Origin: Sacculina carcini
Lineage: Eukaryota > Arthropoda > Thecostraca > Sacculinidae
Direction: 5' to 3'
Length of the DNA stretch: 64,000 nt
Assembly (NCBI GenBank): GCA_916048095.2
Contig: OU696594.1
Span: 4,021,781-4,085,780 of the forward strand
The stretch's first letter is position 1. Each line of letters begins with the position of its first letter. The notes beneath the pieces are model-generated. The model was given only the letters and a program-made list of their open reading frames with translations, ran no database searches and was not told where the DNA came from. This document shows positions 44,141-54,200 of this stretch, piece after piece. A program made the translations under genes and the position numbers.

Positions 44141-44273
44141 CCCGTGTGTCACGGTGTGAGCTTGGAGTCTTGTTCGTGGTGCGATTGTGGTGTGACGTCT
44201 TGTAGGCGCGCGTGGGGCAGTGATGCCCACGCGCGCCTGTCTGTAATATATTTTAGTTTCTGGTTTCTTTTAC
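44118..44273 (+). repeat. About 150-bp direct repeat with GC-rich hairpin, right copy
   Basis: Here the hairpin is perfect for 12 bp: GGCGCGCGTGGG pairs with CCCACGCGCGCC around a 9-base loop. The left copy has a mismatch in the arm. Confidence 0.85.
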
Positions 44274-44394
44274 AATGGGCTACTTTGAATTCTCTCCGTG
44301 GTCTTCGTTCGGGTTCTATTGTGGCGCCTGTGCAAATGTAGGCCAAAAACATTTGCCCATACACCACAAACACACACTCTACCAGCGCTTCAGC

Positions 44395-44530
44395 GGTACG
44401 CGTCCCGGAGGTGTATGTCCCCTGCACACAGACATACACCACGTACAAACACCAGCCAACGCGCACCGACCCGGTACAGTACCGCGTCCCGGAGGTGTAT
44501 GTCCCCTGCACACAGACATACACCAGTCAG
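44395..44530. repeat. Tandem duplication carrying a GGTGTATGTC/GACATACACC hairpin
   Basis: The segment GTCCCGGAGGTGTATGTCCC ... GACATACACC occurs twice, 79 bp apart. Each copy can fold into a 10-bp stem (GGTGTATGTC with GACATACACC). It lies in what should be the 5' LTR or leader of the Ty3/Gypsy element. Confidence 0.8.
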
Positions 44531-44927
44531 TGCGCACCAACCCTCTTCAGTGTCTGGGCCAACATCTGGTTCGCATCCGCCTGACCACATCCTCACCCAG
44601 GGATGCAGCAGCCATCGAGGGCAACATCTGGTCCACAGCCGTGCGCCCAGACCATATGTGACCCAGAACACCAGGCGACAACATACGCACATACACACAC
44701 ATTCTCAACCACACACGCCAGCGACGTATAAAACACCGTCACACACACTCTTCCACAACCAGTCCACAGAACTCACCCGGTTGCTGGCTCGCTCTGTTGT
44801 TTACCATTGCTCGTGTTTTGTTTCGCCACCGTAAGAACCGCCTCTGAACTGTGATCTCCTGTGAATATATATTGTGTTGTCGTCCCCCATTGTGTCGTCC
44901 GCCAGACCCGGAGGGGTTGCAACAAAG

Positions 44928-44945
44928 TGGTGACCCCGACGTGAT
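44928..44945 (+). other. Primer binding site of Ty3/Gypsy element, tRNA-Trp type
   Basis: TGGTGACCCCGACGTGAT is complementary to the 3' end of animal tRNA-Trp, the primer type also used by avian retroviruses. It lies 3 bp after GGGTTGCAACA, a plausible LTR end at 44,924. The 5' LTR start cannot be set because no 3' LTR is present. Confidence 0.8.
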
Positions 44946-45008
44946 CACTTCATTGAGTTTATCGGTTACATCTCTGATTGTTGTTGTTTTGCCATTACGC
45001 CGCGCACT

Positions 45009-45850
45009 ATGTCTTTTGACAAGCCCGCCGTGGGAGGCCCGCCCCCGCCATTCGTTGAAGACAGCCCACACATCTGGGTAATTCAGCTCGAGCTTTACTT
45101 CAAGCGCACAAAAATCAGCGATGAAGAAACGCGGTTCCAGACGGCAGTTTCTATGCTGCCAGCGCACCACGTCATGGAATTCATCGACCTCATTCGGCAG
45201 CCTCCTGACGACTGCTACACACAGCTGTGCGCCGCGCTGCAGTCTCGACTCGGCAAATCGGCGGAGGAAAAACTCAGGTCAGTGTTAAGCGCTCAAGAGC
45301 TAGGTGACCGCAAGCCCACACAGTTTCTGCGTCATTTGCAGGAATTAACTTCGCCGTATTTGAAAGACGGCGAGTCTGAACTGGTACGGCAGATCTTCAT
45401 GAAGGCGATGCCTGAAGCAGCAGCTCCGTTTCTCCAATTCCTGCCGGCAGACACAACTCTAGAAACACTTGCAGGTACAGCCGACCGAGTGATATAATCA
45501 CTGCCGAAAGCGACGGCTCTCATAAGCGCCGTAAGTGGCCACACACGCAGAACAGAGCGCCCGTGCGAAACTACAGGCGGGAGCTGCACACAATGTACGG
45601 CGAACGCAAGGGAACTAGCGGCCGTCAAACGTCAGCTGGACGAAATTCAGCGCCATCTGCAGCGACTATCCGCGGAACCACGTCGCCCCGCATCTTCTAC
45701 CCGGCGCGTACAGAGGCGTTCACAGTCTCGAGGTCGCTTGGCGGAGCTCGACGACAACGACTCAAACTCAGGTACCGTGTGCTGGTACCACAAACATTTC
45801 GGCGCTAGAGCCAAAGCCTGCGTCAAACCGTGCACGTTTGATTTAAACTT
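45009..45850 (+). pseudogene. Ty3/Gypsy gag
   Basis: The frame from 45,009 (MSFDKPAVGGPPPPFVEDSP) is a retrotransposon Gag capsid region (WVIQLELYFKRTKISDEETR, FQTAVSMLPAHHVMEFIDLI, LGDRKPTQFLRHLQEL). It stops at 45,497. In another frame the protein continues to a CWYHKHFGARAKACVKPC motif near 45,780-45,835, the Cys/His motif that ends Gag in a large class of invertebrate elements. The frame change near 45,490 is therefore a lesion. Gag forms the particle that carries the RNA. Confidence 0.8.
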
Positions 45851-45853
45851 GCA

Positions 45854-46985
45854 ATGAGGAGCGATAAGCCAGGTTCGCCCCTCATCATCGCATCTACTGG
45901 CCAGAATAACACACCGTTTTTCATCCAGGATTCAGCCACCGGTATCAAGTTTTTGATCGACACTGGTGCACAGTACAGCATACTGTCGTACCAATCAACT
46001 GATCAGCCATCTCCGCTAGTCCTACAAGCAGTCAACAATAGCCGTATCAACACGTTCGGCACTAAAGACGTGACTGTGTCTCTAGGCTTGCGCCGCAACT
46101 TCCTGTGGTCGTTTCTTCTGGCCGACATAGATTTTTCAATCATCGGGTGTGATTTCCTGGCGCATCACAACATCAGCGTCAACCCACGGCTGCGACAACT
46201 CATCGACAAAGAGACAAAACTCACGGTAAGCGGCAACAAGACACGCGCATCTCCGCAAATAGCGTTATGCCTCACCAACTCAAACTGTAAATTTCAGCAA
46301 CTTCTCGCCAAGTACCCCCGCCTCACGTCGTCACCGATCATCGGCGGAGAACAACAGCACGGTGTGTATCATCGCATCGAAACAACTGGTCAGCCCGTAT
46401 ACTGCCGGCCACGGCGACTCGACACCGCCAGACTTCAGCTCGCCAAACGTGAGTTTCAAAACATGCTGACACAAGACATTGTTCGCCCCAGCAAGAGCCA
46501 ATACGCTAGCGCTCTGCATATGGTGCCTAAATCCACGCCTGGCGAGTGGCGCCCGTGCGGCGACTATCGCGCTCTAAACAGAATTACGGTCGCAGACAGA
46601 TACAGCTTACCTTATCTGCAGGACTTTACTGTCTCATTGCATGGCGCCAAAATATTCTCAACTATAGATCTCGCCAAAGCGTATTTTCAAATACCAGTAC
46701 ATCCTGATGATGTTCACAAAACCGCCATCACTACACCGTTTGGTCTCTTCGAGATGACCAGAATGCCATTTGGCCTGCGCAACAGTGCGCAAACAATGCA
46801 ACGGTTGATGGATACGGTGCTACGAGGGTTGTCTTTTACGTTTGTGTACATAGATGATATTTTGATTGCCAGCAAATCTCACGAAGAGCACCTTGAACAC
46901 ATCGAAACTGTTTTCAAACGCCTCGACAAATTCGGAATTCGAGTGAACCCAGTTAAATCACTGTGTACAAGATCAAGCATACCAG
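45854..46985 (+). pseudogene. Ty3/Gypsy pol, protease and reverse transcriptase, truncated
   Basis: The frame starts near the end of Gag and shows the aspartic protease active site (FLIDTGAQYSIL). The RT follows: VVP-like segment KSQYASALHMVPKSTPGEWR, CGDYRALNRITVADRY, STIDLAKAYFQIPVHPDD, MPFGLRNSAQTMQRLMD and the catalytic FVYIDDILIAS. It stops being RT at FGIRVNPVKS (about 46,970), where the sequence switches to an antisense Copia element. RNase H, integrase and the 3' LTR are lost. The protease Asp and the RT Asp pair are intact. Confidence 0.88.
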
Positions 46986-47693
46986 TAGCACGAGCGTCGG
47001 GTTCCCTATTTCGAAATTGAACCATCTTCCCTTCAGTACATACTTCACAATCGAAAGGGCTTTTGTCAATTATAGTCATACCGGACACCACCTTTTCTAA
47101 TTTACACAAATCGTTTATATTGCAGTGACCCAAAGTTCGGTGCCATGAATTTAATGTGCGTTTGACACCATCATTACTACTAACACTACACAAATAGTAA
47201 AGTTTCCCCTTCTTTCGTATATCAAACTTCGTTCCACATGGTGCATATAAACAACCACAATTACCAGAAAAAATGACTCTACTACCCTTCTCAGCAGCAG
47301 CCTGAACAGAAAAAATATCCTTATCAAACGAAGGAACATGCAACGCATTCTCTAGCAATACACTTCTAGTACTGCCTTCCGAATCACAAATCAAGACACG
47401 GGCAGTTCCTCGCTGCTTAACAACACCGCTAACTCTACTACCATCAGCTAGCTCAATACAGTGCTGTGATGCATCAAAATTATTATCAAAAGAAACAAAC
47501 CTAGAAACATCCTTAACAATATGCGTGGTAGCACCGCAATCGACTAGCATGGTTTTGGCAAAATGAGTAACAAAAACATCACTACTAACTTTAAATACAA
47601 AATCATCTGTAAAAGTACTCACAGTTTTCACATGATTCTGCTTTCTGCAAAATCTGGTATCATGTGTGCTATTTTCGCACACTGTACACCATC
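46965..47693 (-). pseudogene. Copia element, protease and integrase start (3' part before break)
   Basis: The minus strand reads WCTVCENSTHDTRFCRKQN (second Cys/His motif of Copia Gag), a protease with MLVDCGATTHIV, and the GAG_pre-integrase motif RTLNSWHRTLGHCNINDLCK. It then runs into the integrase zinc region (CEVCTEGKMVQF) and LDLVHSDLTG. The element is cut at about 46,970 by the Ty3/Gypsy fragment; integrase core, RT and 3' LTR are absent. Its upstream Gag half lies at 49,153-50,060, separated by an inserted LINE. Confidence 0.85.
47687..47693. other. Target-site duplication, left copy (CACCATC)
   Basis: CACCATC at 47,687-47,693 and again at 49,153-49,159 flanks the inserted LINE. Removing the insert and one copy restores the Copia sequence across the junction. 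Confidence 0.75.
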
Positions 47694-49152
47694 TATTTTC
47701 GAGTATTTAGACAACCACAGTCTTCTCTCTCATGACCAATTTGGGTTCAGACGTTGTAGATTAACTGAAGACCAATTAATTCTAATGTACTCCCAAATTT
47801 ACTCATGGGTTGATGAGGGTCTTAACGTTGATCTTATTCTTTTTGATTTTTCTAAAGCTTTTGATGTTGTGTCCCACGATGTTCTTCTAGATAAATTACT
47901 TCTCTTAGGTATACGCACCCCCTTACTCGTCTGGATCTCAAATTTTCTGAGGAATCGTCACATGCGTGTGGTGGTTGATCACCAGCATAGCCGTCCTTAC
48001 GCAGTAGCCAGTGGTGTTCCTCAGGGCACGGTGTTGGGTCCCCTTCTTTTCCTAATATACGTAAATCATCTTACCTACAACATCAATTCATCGGTGAAAA
48101 TATACGCTGATGACTTGAAACTCTATTTTAGCATAAATTCGAACAGTCCTCTTGACGCCATTTCTTCCTGCCAAAAAGATATTAATACACTTGTTACTGT
48201 TGCCGAGTCGTGGGGTCTACACATGAACCCTTCCAAATGTGTATTGTTAAGATTTGGCCACAAAAGCATTCCTTGGGAACAGTCTGACTTGCCTGCCCAG
48301 TACTATCTTAACGGAGTTCCCATCCCAGAGAAGGACTCCACGACTGATTTGGGAGTATTGGTGCATTCATCCCTGAAGTTCCACCTCCATATCGCCAGCG
48401 CTGCTCGACGTGCGGGCGGTCTCACAAATAACATTCTGAGAGCAACTGTCAACCGTGAACCGGCTTTTATGGTTCCAATATTTGTGGCCCACGTCAGACC
48501 CATTCTCGAATATTGTTCATCTGTCTGGAACTTGGGTTATGCTGGCGACCTGAAGCTGCTGGAGTCGGTACAGAGGCGATGGACAAACACCATTTGCGGA
48601 TTGAGGAACCTAGATTATGGCAACCGCCTCAAAGCACTAAATTTATATTCCGTCCAGGGTAGATTGTTGAGGCATGACCTTATCAAATATTGGCAAATCA
48701 TTCACAACAAAAGTGTGATTTCCCCTAGTGATCTGTTCACACCACCTCATTGCTCCGTCACCAGAGGGCACCCCTTCAAAATTGCGGTCACCAGATGCAG
48801 ACTGGACATACGTAAACGTTCCTTCAATATGAGACACGTCGCACTGTGGAATTCTCTGCCTAAAAATGTAGTTTCCGTAGATAGCCTGGGCAAGTTCAAA
48901 TCTGCCTTATCTAACCATCTCGGGGAGTTATTATTTGATTATTGCTAATATCGGGTTTTATTTCTTCCATCTAACTCTTTCCCCTCAAAAACAACCTTTT
49001 TTGTTTGTTTGATTGTTGTTGTTGTTTGTTTGTTTGTTTTTTTGTTTTTGTGTGTGTTTTTTTGTTGTTTTTTTATTTATTTATTTATTTATTTTTTCCT
49101 TAGTACATTTAGTCTGACATATCGTTGTTTTTGCAAATAGCTGCCTATGATG
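47694..49152 (+). mobile_element. 5'-truncated LINE inserted in the Copia element
   Basis: A continuous plus-strand RT frame to 48,948: FEYLDNHSLLSHDQFGFRRC, FDFSKAFDVVSHDVLLDKLL, GVPQGTVLGPLLFLIYVNHL and catalytic IYADDLKLYF, then the CR1/L2-like C-terminus (LGVLVHSSLKFHLHIASAAR, VAHVRPILEYCSSVWNL, ALWNSLPKNV). The endonuclease and first RT blocks are missing, as expected for 5' truncation during insertion. The 3' UTR has TTTG and TTTA runs. The RT frame is intact, and the 7-bp target duplication shows direct insertion. Confidence 0.85.
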
Positions 49153-50060
49153 CACCATCCAACTCATTCTTATTGCTGTCTCTCCCAGTTCATTATGCTA
49201 TCTAGAGTTGGCGCATCAACAGTGTGCGGCTTCTTTGGTCCTCGTACAGAGAACCGATCTCGCAGTCGGGGTCCAGGAAGCCCACCAGGTGAGAAATACC
49301 AGGTGAGAAATCTACGTCGCTTCTGAGTACAGTTCCTCCGGATATGTCCTCGTCCACCGCAGCCGTAACAGACCACCTGAGATCTGTCATCCACAGAGGC
49401 CGATTCCACATGAGCGGTCATATCTGTCATCTTTAAAACACTGTTCTCTTCAGGTTGTCTCAGTCGATTCGTTTCCTCGAAACTTCTCAGTGCCACTTTG
49501 AATTCTGTAAAAGTAGCAGGTTTTTCTTTTTGTGTAAACACCGCCGAAAATGTCTGGTACTCCGATGTTAATCCCTTGAACACCATAGCCATTAAAAGGC
49601 TGTCACTTATTATTTCTCCAGCATTCTTGAGAGAAGTAGCGGCGTTCTCCGCCCTGATCACATAATCAGTTATATCTTCGCTCGCACACTTCCTCAGCGA
49701 CGTAAGTTCCGTATAAAGCGTTATTATCCTCGGTGTACGATTGGACAAATAGTGCTCCCTGAGAATCTTCAATGCCTTATCACCGTCATCTCTGGCATCT
49801 CTCATGATCAACGATATGCTTTTGTCATCCAGATATTGGATAAGCTCTGCAAAGACCATAGCTTTGTCTTCAGCAGAGACTGCTTGTCCTTCTGCTGGCA
49901 TAATTACGTGGTAGAGCTTCTGGATTCGCATGTATCCCAAGAATTTTATCTCCCATAATTCGTACTTTTCTTCATCGCCATCAAATATAAGCCGTCTGGG
50001 CCCATAACCTGTTGATATACTCGCCATTTCCTTATAAGTGGTACTCCAATATTCACGAAT
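49153..50060 (-). CDS. Copia Gag
   Basis: From the Met near 50,026 (MASISTGYGPRRLIFDGDEE) the frame is a typical Copia Gag: YELWEIKFLGYMRIQKLYHV, LIMRDARDDGDKALKILREH (UBN2-like region), SLRKCASEDITDYVIRAENA and a zinc knuckle CYGCGGRGHIRRNC (Cys-X2-Cys-X4-His-X4-Cys). It ends with two in-frame stops (49,170-49,190) before joining the second Cys/His motif at 47,692. The open frame extends upstream of the Met to 50,111. LTR and primer site were not identified with confidence in 50,060-50,790. Confidence 0.82.
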
Positions 50061-50111
50061 TCCAAGTATATTCTTATCAAAAACCACAGCAACAACAACA
50101 ACCTCACACAC

Positions 50112-50790
50112 ACATAATATATATCAACCACACAACACAATACGCCGCATACGGTCAAATACGAAAGTTGCCAGTCTAGCAAACGGGATTTCGCTAAATG
50201 TTTTTCTATCCAACAGATTGGTTGATTGAATAACTGAACAACCAAATAACCAGACAACCACCGTATCCTAAATTTGATTAATTTCAGTCGCCCAATTATC
50301 ATGTGAGTTCGTTTGAATATTTTTTATATTTTCTTCCATATTCCGTGTCTGTGAGATATTTTATTTAGTCGAACTGTTGGACGCATGAAAGACAAACTGC
50401 GAGATTGTCGTTTCCCGCCGGAAAGTTTGACAGCAATGATAACGTTCTATTCTGCTCTGGTTTGCATGCTTGTGGTGAGTTTGACTTGTATTATGCCAGC
50501 GGTATTTTGTATTTAGCTATATATTTGGAAGTTCTATTTCGCTTTGATATTACTTAATTTGAGTGTTCTGTGTTTAAACATGTTCCTTTGCTGCGTGCGT
50601 CACGACCTTTCCCGCTGGCGTGGTATTGTATTGTCTCACTTTTCGAGCCTATATAAATCACGTCTAAATTATTGTCTCTACAATAGCAAGGTGTTACAGT
50701 AATTTATCACTGCTGTCATTCGACGTGTTTGATCTTTGTGGTTTGTGAGAGTGTTTCGTAATTAGTACGTGTTTGGTTTCTACAGTACTT
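50112..50790. other. Probable Copia 5' leader/LTR or flank; nothing recognised
   Basis: Lies upstream of Copia Gag on the minus strand, so the 5' LTR is expected here. I see no matching second LTR in the window and no clear primer binding site. Confidence 0.35.
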
Positions 50791-50795
50791 TAGAA

Positions 50796-51110
50796 TCATT
50801 GAATGCACTCTGGTAGGCTGATTTTTATACTTCCTGGTGTCATGATATCAGTCAGATATGAAGGTTGGTAGCGATCATGAACGAGCTGGAAAATAATGCA
50901 ACATAAGCGGAAATGTATACGAGGAAGAATGCGAAGCCAGCGAAATCCATAGAAAAACGACGAAGTATGACGGCAAGGTGTAGGAGCTAAAACAAAGCGG
51001 CACAAATTATTTATAACACGTTGAAGTATACGAAGGGATTATCGAGGGATATGAAAGTAAAGCGAGCAGCAATAGTCAATACGAGGGAAAATAAGAGATA
51101 CAACCAGTTT
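50796..51110 (-). pseudogene. LINE RT fragment, part downstream of the Gypsy insertion
   Basis: The minus strand shows LVVSLIFPRIDYCCSLYFHI, LQRVINNLCRFVLAP, LRILPRIHFRLCCIIFQLVH and PSYLTDIM, the C-terminal pattern of L2/CR1 RTs, with one stop. It continues at 55,902-56,050 beyond the inserted LTR element (RTCRLILRSLYPVRFFLDRS, TAIKL). Confidence 0.75.
51106..51110. other. Target-site duplication, left (AGTTT)
   Basis: AGTTT directly precedes the left LTR. The same AGTTT directly follows the right LTR (55,902-55,906). Confidence 0.9.
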
Positions 51111-51254
51111 TGTATGATATATTTACGATCACAATACGAGTACAACGTCACGACCTGCACACAACCACTGCTGGACACACACTGACTCGTAGCGGGTAGC
51201 GTCATCCACGCTAGCCGCGCCCGCGCCCTCTGGGCGGGGCAGCATCACACTACA
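51111..51254 (-). repeat. LTR (3' LTR in element orientation)
   Basis: 144 bp with TG...CA ends. The gag-pol stop codon TAG occupies 51,250-51,252, inside this LTR. It contains GC-rich CCGCGCCCGCGCCC near its element-5' end. Confidence 0.93.
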
Positions 51255-54200
51255 TCTCCCCTCCAAGCGGCGGAAGGGGGGCGCTGCTGGTCCTGCAGAC
51301 GTAGTCGCTCAGGTGCGGCGGCGGTCTGCGGGTTCGGTCGCTTCGGCGAGGGTTTGGTGTATGTGGAGCCTCTGATGTTCCGCTCACATCCTCCCCCGGC
51401 GGCGGCGCGGGTCCGCTGCTGCTGCTGGTCTCTCGCGGCGGTTGCGGCGGCGACAGCTGTGGGCAAGGCAGGCACATGGCCTCTGGCCGCGCTGCGCTGA
51501 CGAATGGTGGCGGCGTCACTTCGGAGGCGGGTGCGCTGACTGCTGGCCGCAGATGTCGGCGGTTACGCCAGTAGAGACCGCCATGCGGTAAGCGTACCGC
51601 GTACTGGCGGCGACGACCAGTGACAGCGACCACGCCAGTCCGGTCCCAGCGGCCTGTCGTCGGGTCCTGGAGAGCCACTGTAGTGCCGGGCGATAACGGC
51701 GGCAGTGGTCTGGCTGACCGATTGTAGTTGGTGATCTGCCTGTCGTGCGCGGCCGCTGCTCGGAGATCACACTCAGCGGTGGACGGCTGCCATTCAGGCA
51801 GGAACGCGCGAGGATGCGCGGGGACGGCAGACGACACGGGGCGACCGTACAGCAGCTGCGCGGGCGAGCGGCCGTCGGCACCAGGCGCGTTACACATCTC
51901 CAGCAGGCCGGCAACGAACGCGTCCGTGTTGAGGTCCCCGTCGTGGGCCGACTTCTGGATGAGTCGCTTCACCCGCTTGACAGCGGACTCGGCGTGCCCA
52001 TTAGAGGACGGGAAGCGTGGACTGGAGAGTCGGTGACGGACACGCCAATGTCGCAGGAACTCGGCAGTGAGACGCGCAGTGAACTGCGGGCCGCCGTCCG
52101 ACGACAATATGGACGGTACGCCCGTGGCGACAAACACGCGCCGAAACAGCTTCACCAGCTGATGAGCAGACGCGTCAAGGCCACATTCAAACACCAGCGG
52201 CCAGTTGGAGAATCGGTCGGCGTATACGAGGAACGTTTTCCCCGCATGGTAGAAGAAATCTGCCGACACCGATTCGAAGGGCCGTGTCGGGCGCGGTTCC
52301 GCCATGTATGGCTCTTTCTGCTGAGAGTCCTTGTATTCGAGACACTCTTGGCATGACAAAACGGCCATGGCGATGTCGTTATTAAGGCCAGGCCAGAATA
52401 CAGTCTGGCGGGCGCGTTGAACCGTCCTGACCTGCCCCTGATGGCTTTCGTGGAGGCGGCGGAGGGTATCTTTTCGCAGGCGCTTGGGCACAAGCAGACG
52501 GCAGCCGACCAAAATCAGGCCATGGTCCGCAGTGAGCTGGTCGCGCACACCCCAGTACTGGTGAAGGCTGGACGGTAGGAGATGCTTATGCTGAGGAAAG
52601 CCGTCTAGCACGTACGGCATCAGCTGACGGCACTCGTCGTCCGCGAGAGACGCAGCTCGCACCGCCTCCAGAGTGGTGTCGACTGGCGATGTGCGGCGGC
52701 CTTCATCGTCCTCATCTGAGAAGGCGTCTAGCGTCTGTATGAAAAATCCAGACGAAGAGTCGTCCACGTCCGCGTCAGCACCGGCCGGCTGGGAGGGTGC
52801 GCGTGACAGGGCGTCGGCGATGTTGTGCTGTGCTCCTGGCCTCCAGCTGGCGACAAAGGTCAGGTGCAGTAGACGCTGACGCATGCGCTGCAGACGAGGA
52901 TTGCAGATGTCTCCGAGCGCCTTCTCGTTCAGGATGGGCACCAGCGGCTTGTGGTCGGTGACCACATTGAAGGTGGGCAGGCCAGCCAGATATTGGTGGC
53001 ATTTCTGGCAGGCCCACACCACGGCCAACATCTCCAGCTCGCAGACGGCATAACGGCTCTCCGTGTCGGAGACGAATCGCGACCCACACTGGATGAGCTG
53101 CCAGCGGCCCTGGTCGTCCCGCTGGCGGAGGACAAACCCGAGGCCTTTCTGTCTTGCCGCGTCCGTCTCCAACATGGTGGGCCTTGTCGGGTCGAAGTGG
53201 CCAAGCACGGGCGGGCTGGCCAACGCGCGTTTTACGGCCGTGAAAGCAGCGTCGTGTTGTGACGACCACTGCCACTCGACGCCTTTGCGGAGCAGCTGAC
53301 GCAGGGGCTCGGCAGCAGAAGCGATGGCGTCAGAGAAGTCGCCAAACTGATTCGCCAAGCCCAAGAACGACCGCAGTGAGGTCAGGTCCGTCGGTGTAGG
53401 GAAGTCAGCCAGGGCCCGAATTTTCTTCTCGTCGATGGTAAATCCGGAGGACGTGATGTGGAAGCCACAGAAATTGGCGGCAGTGGCCGCAAAGACAAAC
53501 TTTTTCCGGTTCAAAGTGACGCCGGCGTCGTCACAGCGCTGCAGTAGTTGCCAGACTCGCTGCAGATGGTCGTCGTAGCTGGCAGTGTGCACCAGCACGT
53601 CGTCAACAATCTTGCACGAGTCCGCTAAGCCAGCCAAGGCGACGTCGCCGCGCCGGTTGAACTCGTCGCCGCTTGACACCAGGCCCATTGGCGCCCGGCA
53701 GAACCTGAACCGACCCCACGGCGTGATGAAAGTGGTGAGGTCTCGGTCCTCGCGGCGCAGGGGCACCTGAAAGTAGCCCTGTAGGGCGTCCACCTGGGTG
53801 AACCACCGGTTGCCGAGGCCCATGCTGGCTACGGCCTCGACAGGCGAGCGAACCGGATGAGTCGGTCGGCGGACGAAACGATTGAGACGGGTAAAGTCCA
53901 CCGTGAGGCGGCAACCGTTGGGCGTGCCGTCCGCATTTCGTTTGCCGACCACGACAATGGGCGAGCACCAGTCAGTCGGGTGGGACACCGGCTCAATGAC
54001 GCCGTGCTGCTGCAGCTGCTCCAGCTGCTGTTGTGCCTGGGCGCGGTGGCAGAATGGCACAGAACGAGGGGCGGTCACGTTGTTGGGCACGGCATCATCT
54101 CGGAGGTCAATCCGCATTGCACCGCCAGTCATCTCGCGGAGGGGACCGTCCGTAGAGAACACGCGAGTGAAGGCCGCCAACAATTGCTCGCTGTGTGCCC

